Shown: one piece after another, positions 57,130 through 64,000 of the stretch
How the letters are laid out: the number at the start of each line of letters is the position of its first letter
How positions within the stretch are numbered: the stretch's first letter is position 1
Source of the DNA: Methylomagnum ishizawai
GTDB taxonomy: Bacteria; Pseudomonadota; Gammaproteobacteria; Methylococcales; Methylococcaceae
Reading direction: 5' to 3'
DNA length: 64,000 nucleotides
Assembly (NCBI RefSeq): GCF_019670005.1
Contig: NZ_AP019783.1
Location: forward strand, 2,004,501 to 2,068,500
Program-made: the position numbers and the translations under genes
The notes under the pieces: generated by a model
What the model saw: the letters and a program-made list of their open reading frames with translations, nothing else
What the model was told of the DNA's origin: nothing
Databases searched by the model: none

Positions 57130-57567
57130 ATGAATTACCGACATATCCTGTTAGGGGCCGATTTTTCCGAACATGGCGGGCGGGTCGCCCAACGCGCCTT
57201 GGACCTGGCCCACCGCCATCAGGCCGAACTGAGCGTGGTCCATGTGGTGGAGAACCTCCAGTACATGGACGCCGCCTACGGTCCCATCGTGCCGTTCGAG
57301 GTCGACCTGACCGGGCAACTGGTCGAGGCGGCGCGGCGACGGCTGGATAAACTGGCCGAAGGCTTGAGCATCCCGCCCGAACGGCGCTGGGTCGAGATCG
57401 GCAGCCCCAAGCTGGAAATCACCCGCCTGGCCGAGGAACGCGGGGTGGATTTGATCGTGGTGGGTTCGCATGGCCGCCATGGCTTGGCGCTGTTGCTGGG
57501 TTCGACCGCTTCCGGCGTGTTGCACCATGCCGAATGCGATGTGCTGGCGGTGCGGCTGCGGGCCTGA
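57130..57567 (+). CDS. Universal stress protein (UspA family)
   Basis: A 145-residue cytoplasmic Usp with the nucleotide-binding alpha/beta fold. YRHILLGADFSE opens the domain and the ATP-binding signature G-x2-G-x9-G(S/T) is visible in VVGSHGRHGLALLLGSTASGVLHHAECDVLAVR. It probably binds ATP and supports stress survival. Neighbours suggest a small operon with the preceding membrane protein. Confidence 0.92.
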   Translation: MNYRHILLGADFSEHGGRVAQRALDLAHRHQAELSVVHVVENLQYMDAAYGPIVPFEVDLTGQLVEAARRRLDKLAEGLSIPPERRWVEIGSPKLEITRLAEERGVDLIVVGSHGRHGLALLLGSTASGVLHHAECDVLAVRLRA

Positions 57568-57594
57568 GCTTTTCCAAACCCCAGGAGGAGCGCC

Positions 57595-58170
57595 ATGGAA
57601 TCCATGCGCACCGGGCGGTGGCCGGCCGGACTGGCCGCCGCGTTGTCCCTCTGCTGCGGAGTCGCTTCCGCGCAGGCACCCAAGGAAGGAGGAACCGCCA
57701 TGTCCTTGCGACTCTCGTCCCCGGCGTTCGCCGATCAACGTTTGATTCCGAAGCGCTATACCTGCGACGGCCAGGAGTTTTCCCCGCCGCTGGCCTGGTC
57801 GGGCTGGCCCCAAGGCACCCAAAGCTTCGCCTTGATCGTGGACGACCCCGACGCCCCCGATCCCAAAGCGCCCAAGACCACCTGGGTGCATTGGGTGCTG
57901 TATAACCTGCCGAACACCGTGTCCGGCTTGCCCGAAGGGATGGCTGCCCCGCCGCCGGGTGCCCGCCAGGGACTCAACGACTGGAAGCGCACCGGCTATG
58001 GCGGTCCTTGCCCGCCGGTCGGGCAGCACCGCTATTTCCATAAGCTGTACGCCCTCGATATTGTCCTGCCCGACCTCCGCACGCCCACCAAGGCCCAACT
58101 CGAACAGGCCATGCGCGGGCATATCCTCGCCGAAGCCCGTTTGATCGGGCTGTATCAGCGCAGTCCTTGA
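57595..58170 (+). CDS. YbhB/YbcL-family PEBP protein, exported
   Basis: A 191-residue phosphatidylethanolamine-binding/Raf-kinase-inhibitor-like protein. A signal peptide ends near SAQ|AP (residue 27). The conserved DDPDAP and WVHWVLYNLP, plus GxxR-type GPCPPVGQHRYFHKLYALD, form the anion-binding pocket. Bacterial members are small periplasmic or cytosolic proteins of uncertain role. GGAGGAG gives a strong RBS. There is a second in-frame ATG at about 57700 after an AAGGAGGAA, which could make a cytosolic form. Confidence 0.88.
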   Translation: MESMRTGRWPAGLAAALSLCCGVASAQAPKEGGTAMSLRLSSPAFADQRLIPKRYTCDGQEFSPPLAWSGWPQGTQSFALIVDDPDAPDPKAPKTTWVHWVLYNLPNTVSGLPEGMAAPPPGARQGLNDWKRTGYGGPCPPVGQHRYFHKLYALDIVLPDLRTPTKAQLEQAMRGHILAEARLIGLYQRSP

Positions 58171-58242
58171 CCCCGGTATGCCCGCGCGGCCCGGATGCCA
58201 ATTCCATCCCGACCGCGGGGCGCTCACCCGCCGGGGGCCAAA

Positions 58243-59700
58243 TCACTTCCGCCAATAGGCCGGCGTGAGCAGGATCAGCGCCGTGAACACCTCGATCCGC
58301 CCCAGGAACATCGCCAAGGTACACATCCACACCTGGAAGTCGGTCAGCACGCCATAATTGGTGGTCGGCCCCACCTGTCCCAAGCCCGGCCCCGCGTTGT
58401 TGATGCAGGCCAGGATGGCCGAGAACGAGGACACGAAATCCAGCCCGCTCATCACCAAAAGCAAGGTCAGGATGACGATGCTCATGAAATACACGAAGAT
58501 GAAGCCCAGCACCGAGAGCATGATGTTGGAGGGAATCACCATATTCCCGAGCTTCAAGGGGTTGACCGAGGTGGGGTGGGTCAGGAGGAACATCTGCAAC
58601 TCGCTCTGCTTGACCAGGATCATGGTGCGCATCATCTTGATGCCGCCGCCGGTCGAGCCGGTGCAGGAGCAAATACAGCTCAGGAACAGCATCCACAGGG
58701 GCGCGAAAATCGGCCATTCGTTGAAATCGGTGCTGGCGAAGCCGCAATCGGTGGCGATGGACACCAGGTTGAAGCTGGCGTGGCGCAGGGCGGTCCAATA
58801 GCTGGCGTAGGTGCCTTGCAGCCAGAGATACAACGCGATGCCAAGGCAACTGCCGATCAGCAGCATCAGATAGGGCATGGCCTCGATATCCTGGCGGTAG
58901 GGTTCGAGGCTCTTGCCGCGGAGCGCTTGGAAATGGGTGGCGAAGTTCATCCCGGCCAGCAGCATGAACACGATCAGGATGCCCTCGATGGCGGGCGAAT
59001 TGAAATAGCCCACACTGGCGTCGTGGGTCGAGAAGCCGCCCAGCCCCATGGTGGCGAAAGCGTGGCAGACCGCGTCCAGCCAGCTCATCCCCGCCGCCTT
59101 CAAGGCCAGGATGCACAGCGCGGTGATGGTGCCGTAGACCAGCCAGAGGTTCTTGGCGGTTTCGGTGATGCGCGGCGTCAGCTTGCTATCCTTCATGGGG
59201 CCGGGGGTTTCGGCCATGAACAACTGGCGTCCGCCCACGCCCAGCACCGGCAGGATCGCCACCGCCAGCACGATGATGCCCATGCCGCCCAGCCAATTGA
59301 GCTCGTGCCGCCAGAGGTTGATGGCGGGCGGCAATTGGTCCAGCCCCGACAGCACCGTCGCCCCGGTGGTGGTCAGCCCGGACATGGTCTCGAAATAGGC
59401 GTCGGTGAACGACAGGCTTTCCAGATAGGACAGCAGGGGAATGGTGGCGAACGCCGCCATCCCGGTCCAGGCCAGGACCACCAGCAGGAAACCGTCCTTG
59501 GCCTTCAGGTCGCGGACGAAACGCCGGGTGGCGAACCAGAGCAGGATGCCGGCCCCGAGCGTGAAGCACATGTCCGCCAAGAACAGCCCCGCCGTGCCGT
59601 CGCCGAACAATAGCGAAGTCAGGATGGGCAGGAGATAGGTGATGCTGAACACCATCAGCATCAGGCCGAATACCCTGGCGAGCGACAGGAGCCTAGTCAT
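58243..59700 (-). CDS. trkH: Potassium uptake protein TrkH
   Basis: TrkH is the ion-conducting subunit of the Trk potassium transporter, gated by the cytoplasmic TrkA. The 485-residue protein is polytopic with four pore-loop repeats, seen for example in GLTTTGATVLSGLD, MGLGGFSTHDASVGYFNS and CSCTGSTGGGIKMMRTMI. trkA is not adjacent. It is convergent with the PEBP gene and divergent from pncC. Confidence 0.95.
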   Translation of the reverse strand: MTRLLSLARVFGLMLMVFSITYLLPILTSLLFGDGTAGLFLADMCFTLGAGILLWFATRRFVRDLKAKDGFLLVVLAWTGMAAFATIPLLSYLESLSFTDAYFETMSGLTTTGATVLSGLDQLPPAINLWRHELNWLGGMGIIVLAVAILPVLGVGGRQLFMAETPGPMKDSKLTPRITETAKNLWLVYGTITALCILALKAAGMSWLDAVCHAFATMGLGGFSTHDASVGYFNSPAIEGILIVFMLLAGMNFATHFQALRGKSLEPYRQDIEAMPYLMLLIGSCLGIALYLWLQGTYASYWTALRHASFNLVSIATDCGFASTDFNEWPIFAPLWMLFLSCICSCTGSTGGGIKMMRTMILVKQSELQMFLLTHPTSVNPLKLGNMVIPSNIMLSVLGFIFVYFMSIVILTLLLVMSGLDFVSSFSAILACINNAGPGLGQVGPTTNYGVLTDFQVWMCTLAMFLGRIEVFTALILLTPAYWRK

Positions 59701-59841
59701 CGTTCAAGCCTTATCGAAGGAGGAGGTGGTTGGGGCGGGCGGTGCGTTTTTTGCGGGGGATTGTACGAAAAATCCTGGGGCGGCACCCAACGGCGCGGCG
59801 TTAAACAATGAAAATAAGCCCTGGCAGGGCGGAGGTTGGCG

Positions 59842-60333
59842 ATGAGCGATGAAGATTTGTACGGCTTGGCGCGGCAGGCCGGCGCGGCCTTGGGCGCGGC
59901 GGGCTGGATGTTGGCGACCGCCGAATCCTGCACCGGCGGCGGGGTGGCCGAATGCGTGACCGCCGTGGCGGGTAGTTCCGCCTGGTTCGACCGGGGTTTC
60001 GTGACCTATAGCAACGAGGCCAAGATGGATATGCTGGGTGTCGATCCCGAAACCCTGCGCGAACACGGCGCGGTCAGCGAGGCCACGGTGCGCGAGATGG
60101 CGGAGGGCGCGGTGCGGCTGAGCTGGGCCAATATCGCGGTGGCGGTGAGCGGTATCGCGGGGCCGGGCGGTGGCGGCCCCGACAAGCCGGTGGGGTTGGT
60201 CTGGTTCGCCTGGGCCTGCGAAGGGCGGGAGACCGTGGCGCGTTGCGAGCGCTTCGAAGGCGACCGCCGGGCGGTGCGGGCGCAGGCGGTGGCGGTGGCC
60301 CTGCGCGGGGTGTTGGATGCCTGCCGGGAATAG
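59842..60333 (+). CDS. pncC: Nicotinamide-nucleotide amidohydrolase PncC (CinA C-terminal domain)
   Basis: PncC deamidates NMN to nicotinic acid mononucleotide in NAD salvage. The 163-residue stand-alone domain has TAESCTGGGVAE, RGFVTYSNEAK and the catalytic-region AVSGIAGPGGGGPDKPVGLVWFAW. GGAGG at 6 bases decides ATG 59842 over the upstream TTG. It precedes recA as is common for cinA/pncC, here with thpR between (17-base overlap). Confidence 0.94.
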   Translation: MSDEDLYGLARQAGAALGAAGWMLATAESCTGGGVAECVTAVAGSSAWFDRGFVTYSNEAKMDMLGVDPETLREHGAVSEATVREMAEGAVRLSWANIAVAVSGIAGPGGGGPDKPVGLVWFAWACEGRETVARCERFEGDRRAVRAQAVAVALRGVLDACRE

Positions 60334-60895
60334 CGCCATATCGGCCCGGTTGTTCCTGGCGCTGTGGCCGGATGGGGAGGCGCGGGCCGCGTTGTGCGCC
60401 GCCCGTGACGTGGTCGCCCGGACTATGGCCGGGCAATGGGTGAAACCCGACAATCTGCATGTCACCTTGGCGTTTTTGGGCGAAGTCGCCCAGGAACGCT
60501 GGCCTGGGATCGTCCGGGTCGCCGACGCGATCAAGGTGCCATCCTTCACCTTGACCCTGGACCGGGCCGAATTTTGGCCGCGCAATGGCATCGTCTGCCT
60601 GGGCGCGGGCCAAGCGCCCCAACCGCTGTCGGATTTGGCCCAAGGCTTGGCCCAGGGCTTGAAGCAAGCCGGTTTCATCCTGGACCAGCGGCCTTACCGG
60701 CCCCATCTGACCCTGGCCCGCAAAGGCCGTTCCGGGCGGACGGCGCTGGTCTTGCCCGAACCTGTGGCTTGGCGGGTCGATGCTTGCAGCTTGGTCGAAT
60801 CGCGCCTGGGCCGTGAAGGCGCCACCTACACGCCGCGTCAAACGTGGCGCTTGCAAAATGTCGAGGCTATTCCGGGATCGGGGTCTGTGGGATAA
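60317..60895 (+). CDS. thpR: RNA 2',3'-cyclic phosphodiesterase ThpR
   Basis: ThpR is a 2H phosphoesterase that opens 2',3'-cyclic phosphates on RNA. The two HxTx motifs are HVTL in DNLHVTLAFLGEV and HLTL in RPHLTLARKG. Length is 192 residues. ATG 60317 overlaps the end of pncC by 17 bases; the family begins at RLFLALWPD, so the true start cannot be far from it. It forms pncC-thpR-recA with recA 38 bases downstream. Confidence 0.92.
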   Translation: MPAGNSAISARLFLALWPDGEARAALCAARDVVARTMAGQWVKPDNLHVTLAFLGEVAQERWPGIVRVADAIKVPSFTLTLDRAEFWPRNGIVCLGAGQAPQPLSDLAQGLAQGLKQAGFILDQRPYRPHLTLARKGRSGRTALVLPEPVAWRVDACSLVESRLGREGATYTPRQTWRLQNVEAIPGSGSVG

Positions 60896-60933
60896 TCGTC
60901 GGCTACTTCAACTGATTGGGCGGTCCCATCACG

Positions 60934-61977
60934 ATGGACGAGAACAAGCGAAAAGCCCTCAACGCGGCGCTCTCCCAAATCGACAAGCAATTCGGCAAAG
61001 GCTCGGTCATGCGTCTCGGCGACATGGCCGCGATGCGCGATATCGAGGTGATTTCCACCGGCTCCCTGACCCTCGACATCGCCCTGGGCTGTGGCGGTCT
61101 GCCCCGTGGCCGCATCGTCGAAATCTACGGGCCCGAATCCTCCGGTAAAACCACCCTGACCCTGGAAGTGATCGCCCAGGCCCAGCGGTTGGGCGGGGTC
61201 GCGGCCTTCATCGATGCCGAACACGCCCTCGATCCCAGCTACGCCGAGAAGATCGGCGTCAACCTCGACGACCTCCTGATTTCCCAACCCGACACCGGCG
61301 AACAAGCCCTGGAAATCGCCGATATGCTGGTGCGCTCCGGCGGCGTGGACGTGCTGGTGGTGGACTCGGTGGCGGCCCTGACCCCCAAGGCCGAAATCGA
61401 AGGCGAGATGGGCGATTCCCATGTCGGCTTGCAAGCCCGCTTGATGTCGCAGGCTTTGCGCAAGCTCACCGCCAATATCAAGCGCTCCAATACCTTGGTC
61501 ATCTTCATCAACCAAATCCGCATGAAGATCGGCGTGATGTTCGGCAGCCCCGAAACCACGACCGGTGGCAACGCCTTGAAGTTCTATGCCTCGGTGCGCC
61601 TCGATATCCGCCGCATCGGCGCGATCAAAAGCGGCGACGAAGTGGTCGGCAACGAAACCCGCGTCAAGGTGGTCAAGAACAAGGTGGCCCCGCCGTTCCG
61701 GGAAGCCACGTTCGAGATTCTGTACGGCGAAGGCGTCTCCCGCGAGGGTGAATTGATCGACCTGGGCGTGGATCATGGCATCGTGCAGAAATCCGGTTCC
61801 TGGTATAGCTACAACGGCGAGCGCATCGGCCAGGGCAAGGACAATGTCCGCAACCTATTGAAGGAACGCCCCGAAATGGCCGAATCCATCGAGGCCAAAA
61901 TCCGCGAGAAAGCGCTGGCGACCCCGCCCGCGCCGGGTCCGGCCCCCGCCGACGAGGTCGAGGAGGCCGAACTCTGA
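60934..61977 (+). CDS. recA: Recombinase RecA
   Basis: RecA forms filaments on single-stranded DNA, promotes strand exchange and triggers LexA self-cleavage. The 347-residue protein has [23 protein letters not shown], Walker [10 protein letters not shown], Walker [10 protein letters not shown], and loop L2 [19 protein letters not shown] LexA box of CTGT-N8-ACAG type is not visible upstream. It is followed by recX. Confidence 0.98.
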   Translation: MDENKRKALNAALSQIDKQFGKGSVMRLGDMAAMRDIEVISTGSLTLDIALGCGGLPRGRIVEIYGPESSGKTTLTLEVIAQAQRLGGVAAFIDAEHALDPSYAEKIGVNLDDLLISQPDTGEQALEIADMLVRSGGVDVLVVDSVAALTPKAEIEGEMGDSHVGLQARLMSQALRKLTANIKRSNTLVIFINQIRMKIGVMFGSPETTTGGNALKFYASVRLDIRRIGAIKSGDEVVGNETRVKVVKNKVAPPFREATFEILYGEGVSREGELIDLGVDHGIVQKSGSWYSYNGERIGQGKDNVRNLLKERPEMAESIEAKIREKALATPPAPGPAPADEVEEAEL

Positions 61978-62003
61978 CCGAAGCCCCCGATGAGAGGCAG
62001 GCG

Positions 62004-62444
62004 GTGCTGGCCGCTTGCCTCCGTTATCTCTCCCGCCGTGAATACGGTCGCGCCGAACTGCGGCAAAAGCTCTTGTCGCGAGGTTACCCGGAATCCCTGG
62101 TCGATGAGGTCGTCGCCGACGCCGTGCGCGACGGGCTACAGAGCGATGCGCGTTTCGCCGAATCGTTCGTGCGCGGCAGGGTCGGCAAGGGCTATGGTTC
62201 GGCGCGGATCCAGCGGGAACTCAGGCAACGCGGTATCGGGGACGCGCCCGATCTCAAGGAGTGGGATTGGGAGGCGCAGATCGACAAGGTTTACCGCAAG
62301 AAATACGGCGACACCCTGCCGGACGGTTTGCCGGAACGGGCATCGCGGGAACGTTTTTTGCTTGGCAGGGGCTTCGGGCACGACGACATCCGCCAATTAT
62401 TCCGGCGCTTGGCGCGGCGCGGACTAGCACAACCAGACGATTGA
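62004..62444 (+). CDS. recX: RecA regulatory protein RecX
   Basis: RecX binds RecA filaments and inhibits extension. The 146-residue, all-helical protein has the repeats [22 protein letters not shown] and the later [24 protein letters not shown] typical of RecX. GTG 62004 is preceded by GAGAGG at 6 bases; no in-frame ATG exists near the beginning. The gap to recA is 26 bases. Confidence 0.92.
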   Translation: MLAACLRYLSRREYGRAELRQKLLSRGYPESLVDEVVADAVRDGLQSDARFAESFVRGRVGKGYGSARIQRELRQRGIGDAPDLKEWDWEAQIDKVYRKKYGDTLPDGLPERASRERFLLGRGFGHDDIRQLFRRLARRGLAQPDD

Positions 62445-62457
62445 CAATGGCAACCCT

Positions 62458-64000
62458 ATGACCAGTTCGGAACTGCGATCCTTATTCCTCAACTTCTTCC
62501 AAGAACGCGGCCACGCCGTGGTGGCGTCCAGCCCCTTGATTCCGGGCAACGATCCGACCTTGCTGTTCACCAACGCCGGCATGGTGCAGTTCAAAGATGT
62601 GTTCCTCGGGCGGGAAGAGCGTGGCTATGTGCGGGCGGCGTCCTCGCAGCGCTGTGTGCGGGCGGGCGGCAAGCACAACGACCTGGAGAATGTGGGGTAT
62701 ACCGCGCGCCATCACACCTTCTTCGAGATGCTGGGCAATTTCAGCTTCGGCGATTATTTCAAGCGCGACGCCATCCGCTACGCCTGGGAATTCCTGACCG
62801 GCGTGTTGGGTTTGCCGCCGGAACGGCTGTGGATCACGGTCTACGACCAGGACACCGAAGCCGCCGATATTTGGTTGAACGAGGTGGGCATCGATCCCAA
62901 CCGTTTCTCCCGCATCGGCACCAAGGACAATTTCTGGAGCATGGGCGACACCGGCCCTTGCGGTCCCTGCACCGAAATCTTCTACGACCACGGTGCCCAT
63001 ATCGCGGGCGGTCCGCCCGGCTCCCCCGATGAGGACGGCGACCGCTACATCGAGATTTGGAACCTCGTGTTCATGCAGTACGACCGCTCGGCGGATGGCA
63101 CCTTGACCCCGCTGCCCAAGCCTTCGGTCGATACCGGCATGGGCTTGGAGCGCATCGCGGCGGTGGCGCAGGGCGTACATAGCAATTACGAGATCGACCT
63201 GTTCCGCACCTTGGTCCAGGCCGCCGCCGAATTGGCCGGGCTGAGCGATACCGATAATAGCTCGCTGCGGGTGCTGGCCGACCATATCCGTTCCTGCGCC
63301 TTCCTGGTCGCCGATGGCGTGTTGCCGTCCAACGAAGGGCGGGGCTATGTGCTGCGCCGCATCATCCGCCGGGCCATCCGCCATGGGTATAAGCTCGGCA
63401 TCCGCGATGTCTTCTTCTATAAGCTAGTCGCGCCCTTATGCGCCGAGATGGGCGCGGCCTATCCCGAACTGGTCGCCGCCCGTGCCACGGTCGAGCAGGT
63501 GTTGCGCAAGGAGGAAGAGCGCTTCGCCGAGACCCTGGATCAGGGCATGAAGATTCTGGAAGCCCATCTCAAAGGCTTGAGCGGCACCGTCATTCCGGGC
63601 GAAACCGTGTTCCAGTTGTACGATACCTATGGTTTCCCGGTCGATCTCACCGCCGACATCGCCCGCGAACATGGCTTGACCCCGGATTTGGCCGGTTTCG
63701 AGCAGGCCATGGAGGCCCAGCGCGAACGCGCCCGCGCCGCCAGCCATTTCGCGGTGGATTATTCGCAGGAAGTGGCGGTGGATGTGCATTGCCAGTTCAC
63801 CGGCTACACCCATCTGGCCGATGATGCCCGTGTCGTGGCCTTGCTCAAGGGCGGCAAAGCCGTCGATCAATTGGCGGCGGGCGAGGAAGGCGTCGTCATC
63901 CTGGATAAAACGCCGTTCTATGGCGAATCCGGCGGTCAGGTCGGCGATTCGGGTGTCCTCCGTGCCGGGGATGCGCTGTTCGAGGTGAGCGATACCCAGA
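62458..64000 (+). CDS. alaS: Alanyl-tRNA synthetase (3' end beyond the window)
   Basis: AlaRS charges tRNA-Ala with alanine and is a class II synthetase. About 514 residues are visible: [19 protein letters not shown], motif 1 region [13 protein letters not shown], motif 2 [27 protein letters not shown], and the beginning of the editing domain. The C-terminal part is cut by the window edge. It follows recX by 13 bases, the usual recA-recX-alaS order. Confidence 0.97.
   Translation, partial: MTSSELRSLFLNFFQERGHAVVASSPLIPGNDPTLLFTNAGMVQFKDVFLGREERGYVRAASSQRCVRAGGKHNDLENVGYTARHHTFFEMLGNFSFGDYFKRDAIRYAWEFLTGVLGLPPERLWITVYDQDTEAADIWLNEVGIDPNRFSRIGTKDNFWSMGDTGPCGPCTEIFYDHGAHIAGGPPGSPDEDGDRYIEIWNLVFMQYDRSADGTLTPLPKPSVDTGMGLERIAAVAQGVHSNYEIDLFRTLVQAAAELAGLSDTDNSSLRVLADHIRSCAFLVADGVLPSNEGRGYVLRRIIRRAIRHGYKLGIRDVFFYKLVAPLCAEMGAAYPELVAARATVEQVLRKEEERFAETLDQGMKILEAHLKGLSGTVIPGETVFQLYDTYGFPVDLTADIAREHGLTPDLAGFEQAMEAQRERARAASHFAVDYSQEVAVDVHCQFTGYTHLADDARVVALLKGGKAVDQLAAGEEGVVILDKTPFYGESGGQVGDSGVLRAGDALFEVSDTQ

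Overview
The window is high-GC (my impression is mid-60s %) chromosomal DNA from a motile gammaproteobacterium with type IV pili. The flagellar/chemotaxis gene order, the pilB-pilC-pilD-coaE-zapD-yacG order, an MlaC/HpnM-type periplasmic protein, CIRCE-controlled groESL and a Pseudomonas FtnA-type ferritin suggest a Methylococcaceae-like (methanotroph-related) or other early-branching gammaproteobacterium. The genus is inference. I see no rRNA, tRNA, CRISPR array, insertion sequence or prophage.

Layout. 1-4.4 kb: end of a glycosyltransferase gene, mpl, apaG-apaH, and a ParF-like ParA ATPase with a small hydrophobic partner, closed by a terminator. 4.5-18 kb: late flagellar/chemotaxis cluster flhA-flhF-flhG-fliA-cheY-cheZ-cheA-cheB-motC-motD-parC-cheW-DUF2802, with a sigma-54-like promoter before flhA. 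18-19.8 kb: MlaC/HpnM-like protein and a membrane zinc-ribbon protein. 19.8-21.8 kb: groES-groEL copy 2 on the minus strand. 21.9-32.9 kb: minus-strand housekeeping and pilus genes yacG, zapD, coaE, pilD, pilC, pilB, valS, a small ABM-like protein, holC and pepA. 33-38.2 kb: accessory stretch with a multicopper oxidase, an esterase, a polysaccharide deacetylase and an unknown protein behind a Fur-like palindrome. 38.5-40.7 kb: groES-groEL copy 1 with a textbook promoter overlapping a near-perfect CIRCE. 40.8-47.6 kb: Asp-box propeller protein, uvrA, a frame-disturbed small membrane ORF, a DUF2959 protein and a porin with sigma-54/NtrC-like signals. 48-53.1 kb: a compact co-directional cluster, described below. 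53.1-64 kb: bfd and a non-heme bacterioferritin, a YcxB-like protein, ABC-F protein YheS, a membrane protein, a universal stress protein, a PEBP-family protein, trkH, then pncC-thpR-recA-recX-alaS (alaS runs off the end).

The most interesting part is 48.0-53.1 kb. Six genes overlap or follow closely: a helical-repeat protein, a pseudo-receiver protein, a COG2229-type small GTPase, a roadblock-like protein, a roadblock/LC7 protein, an Aer-like PAS protein without a transducer, and finally a PhnD-like solute-binding protein with no signal peptide. This looks like a proteobacterial analogue of GTPase/roadblock switch modules (MglAB, actinobacterial conservons) wired to a redox/ligand sensor and a cytoplasmic binding protein. 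I know of no described function for this combination.

A second notable point is the CheA linker. It carries three tandem acidic motifs resembling the CheY-docking peptides of FliM and CheZ.
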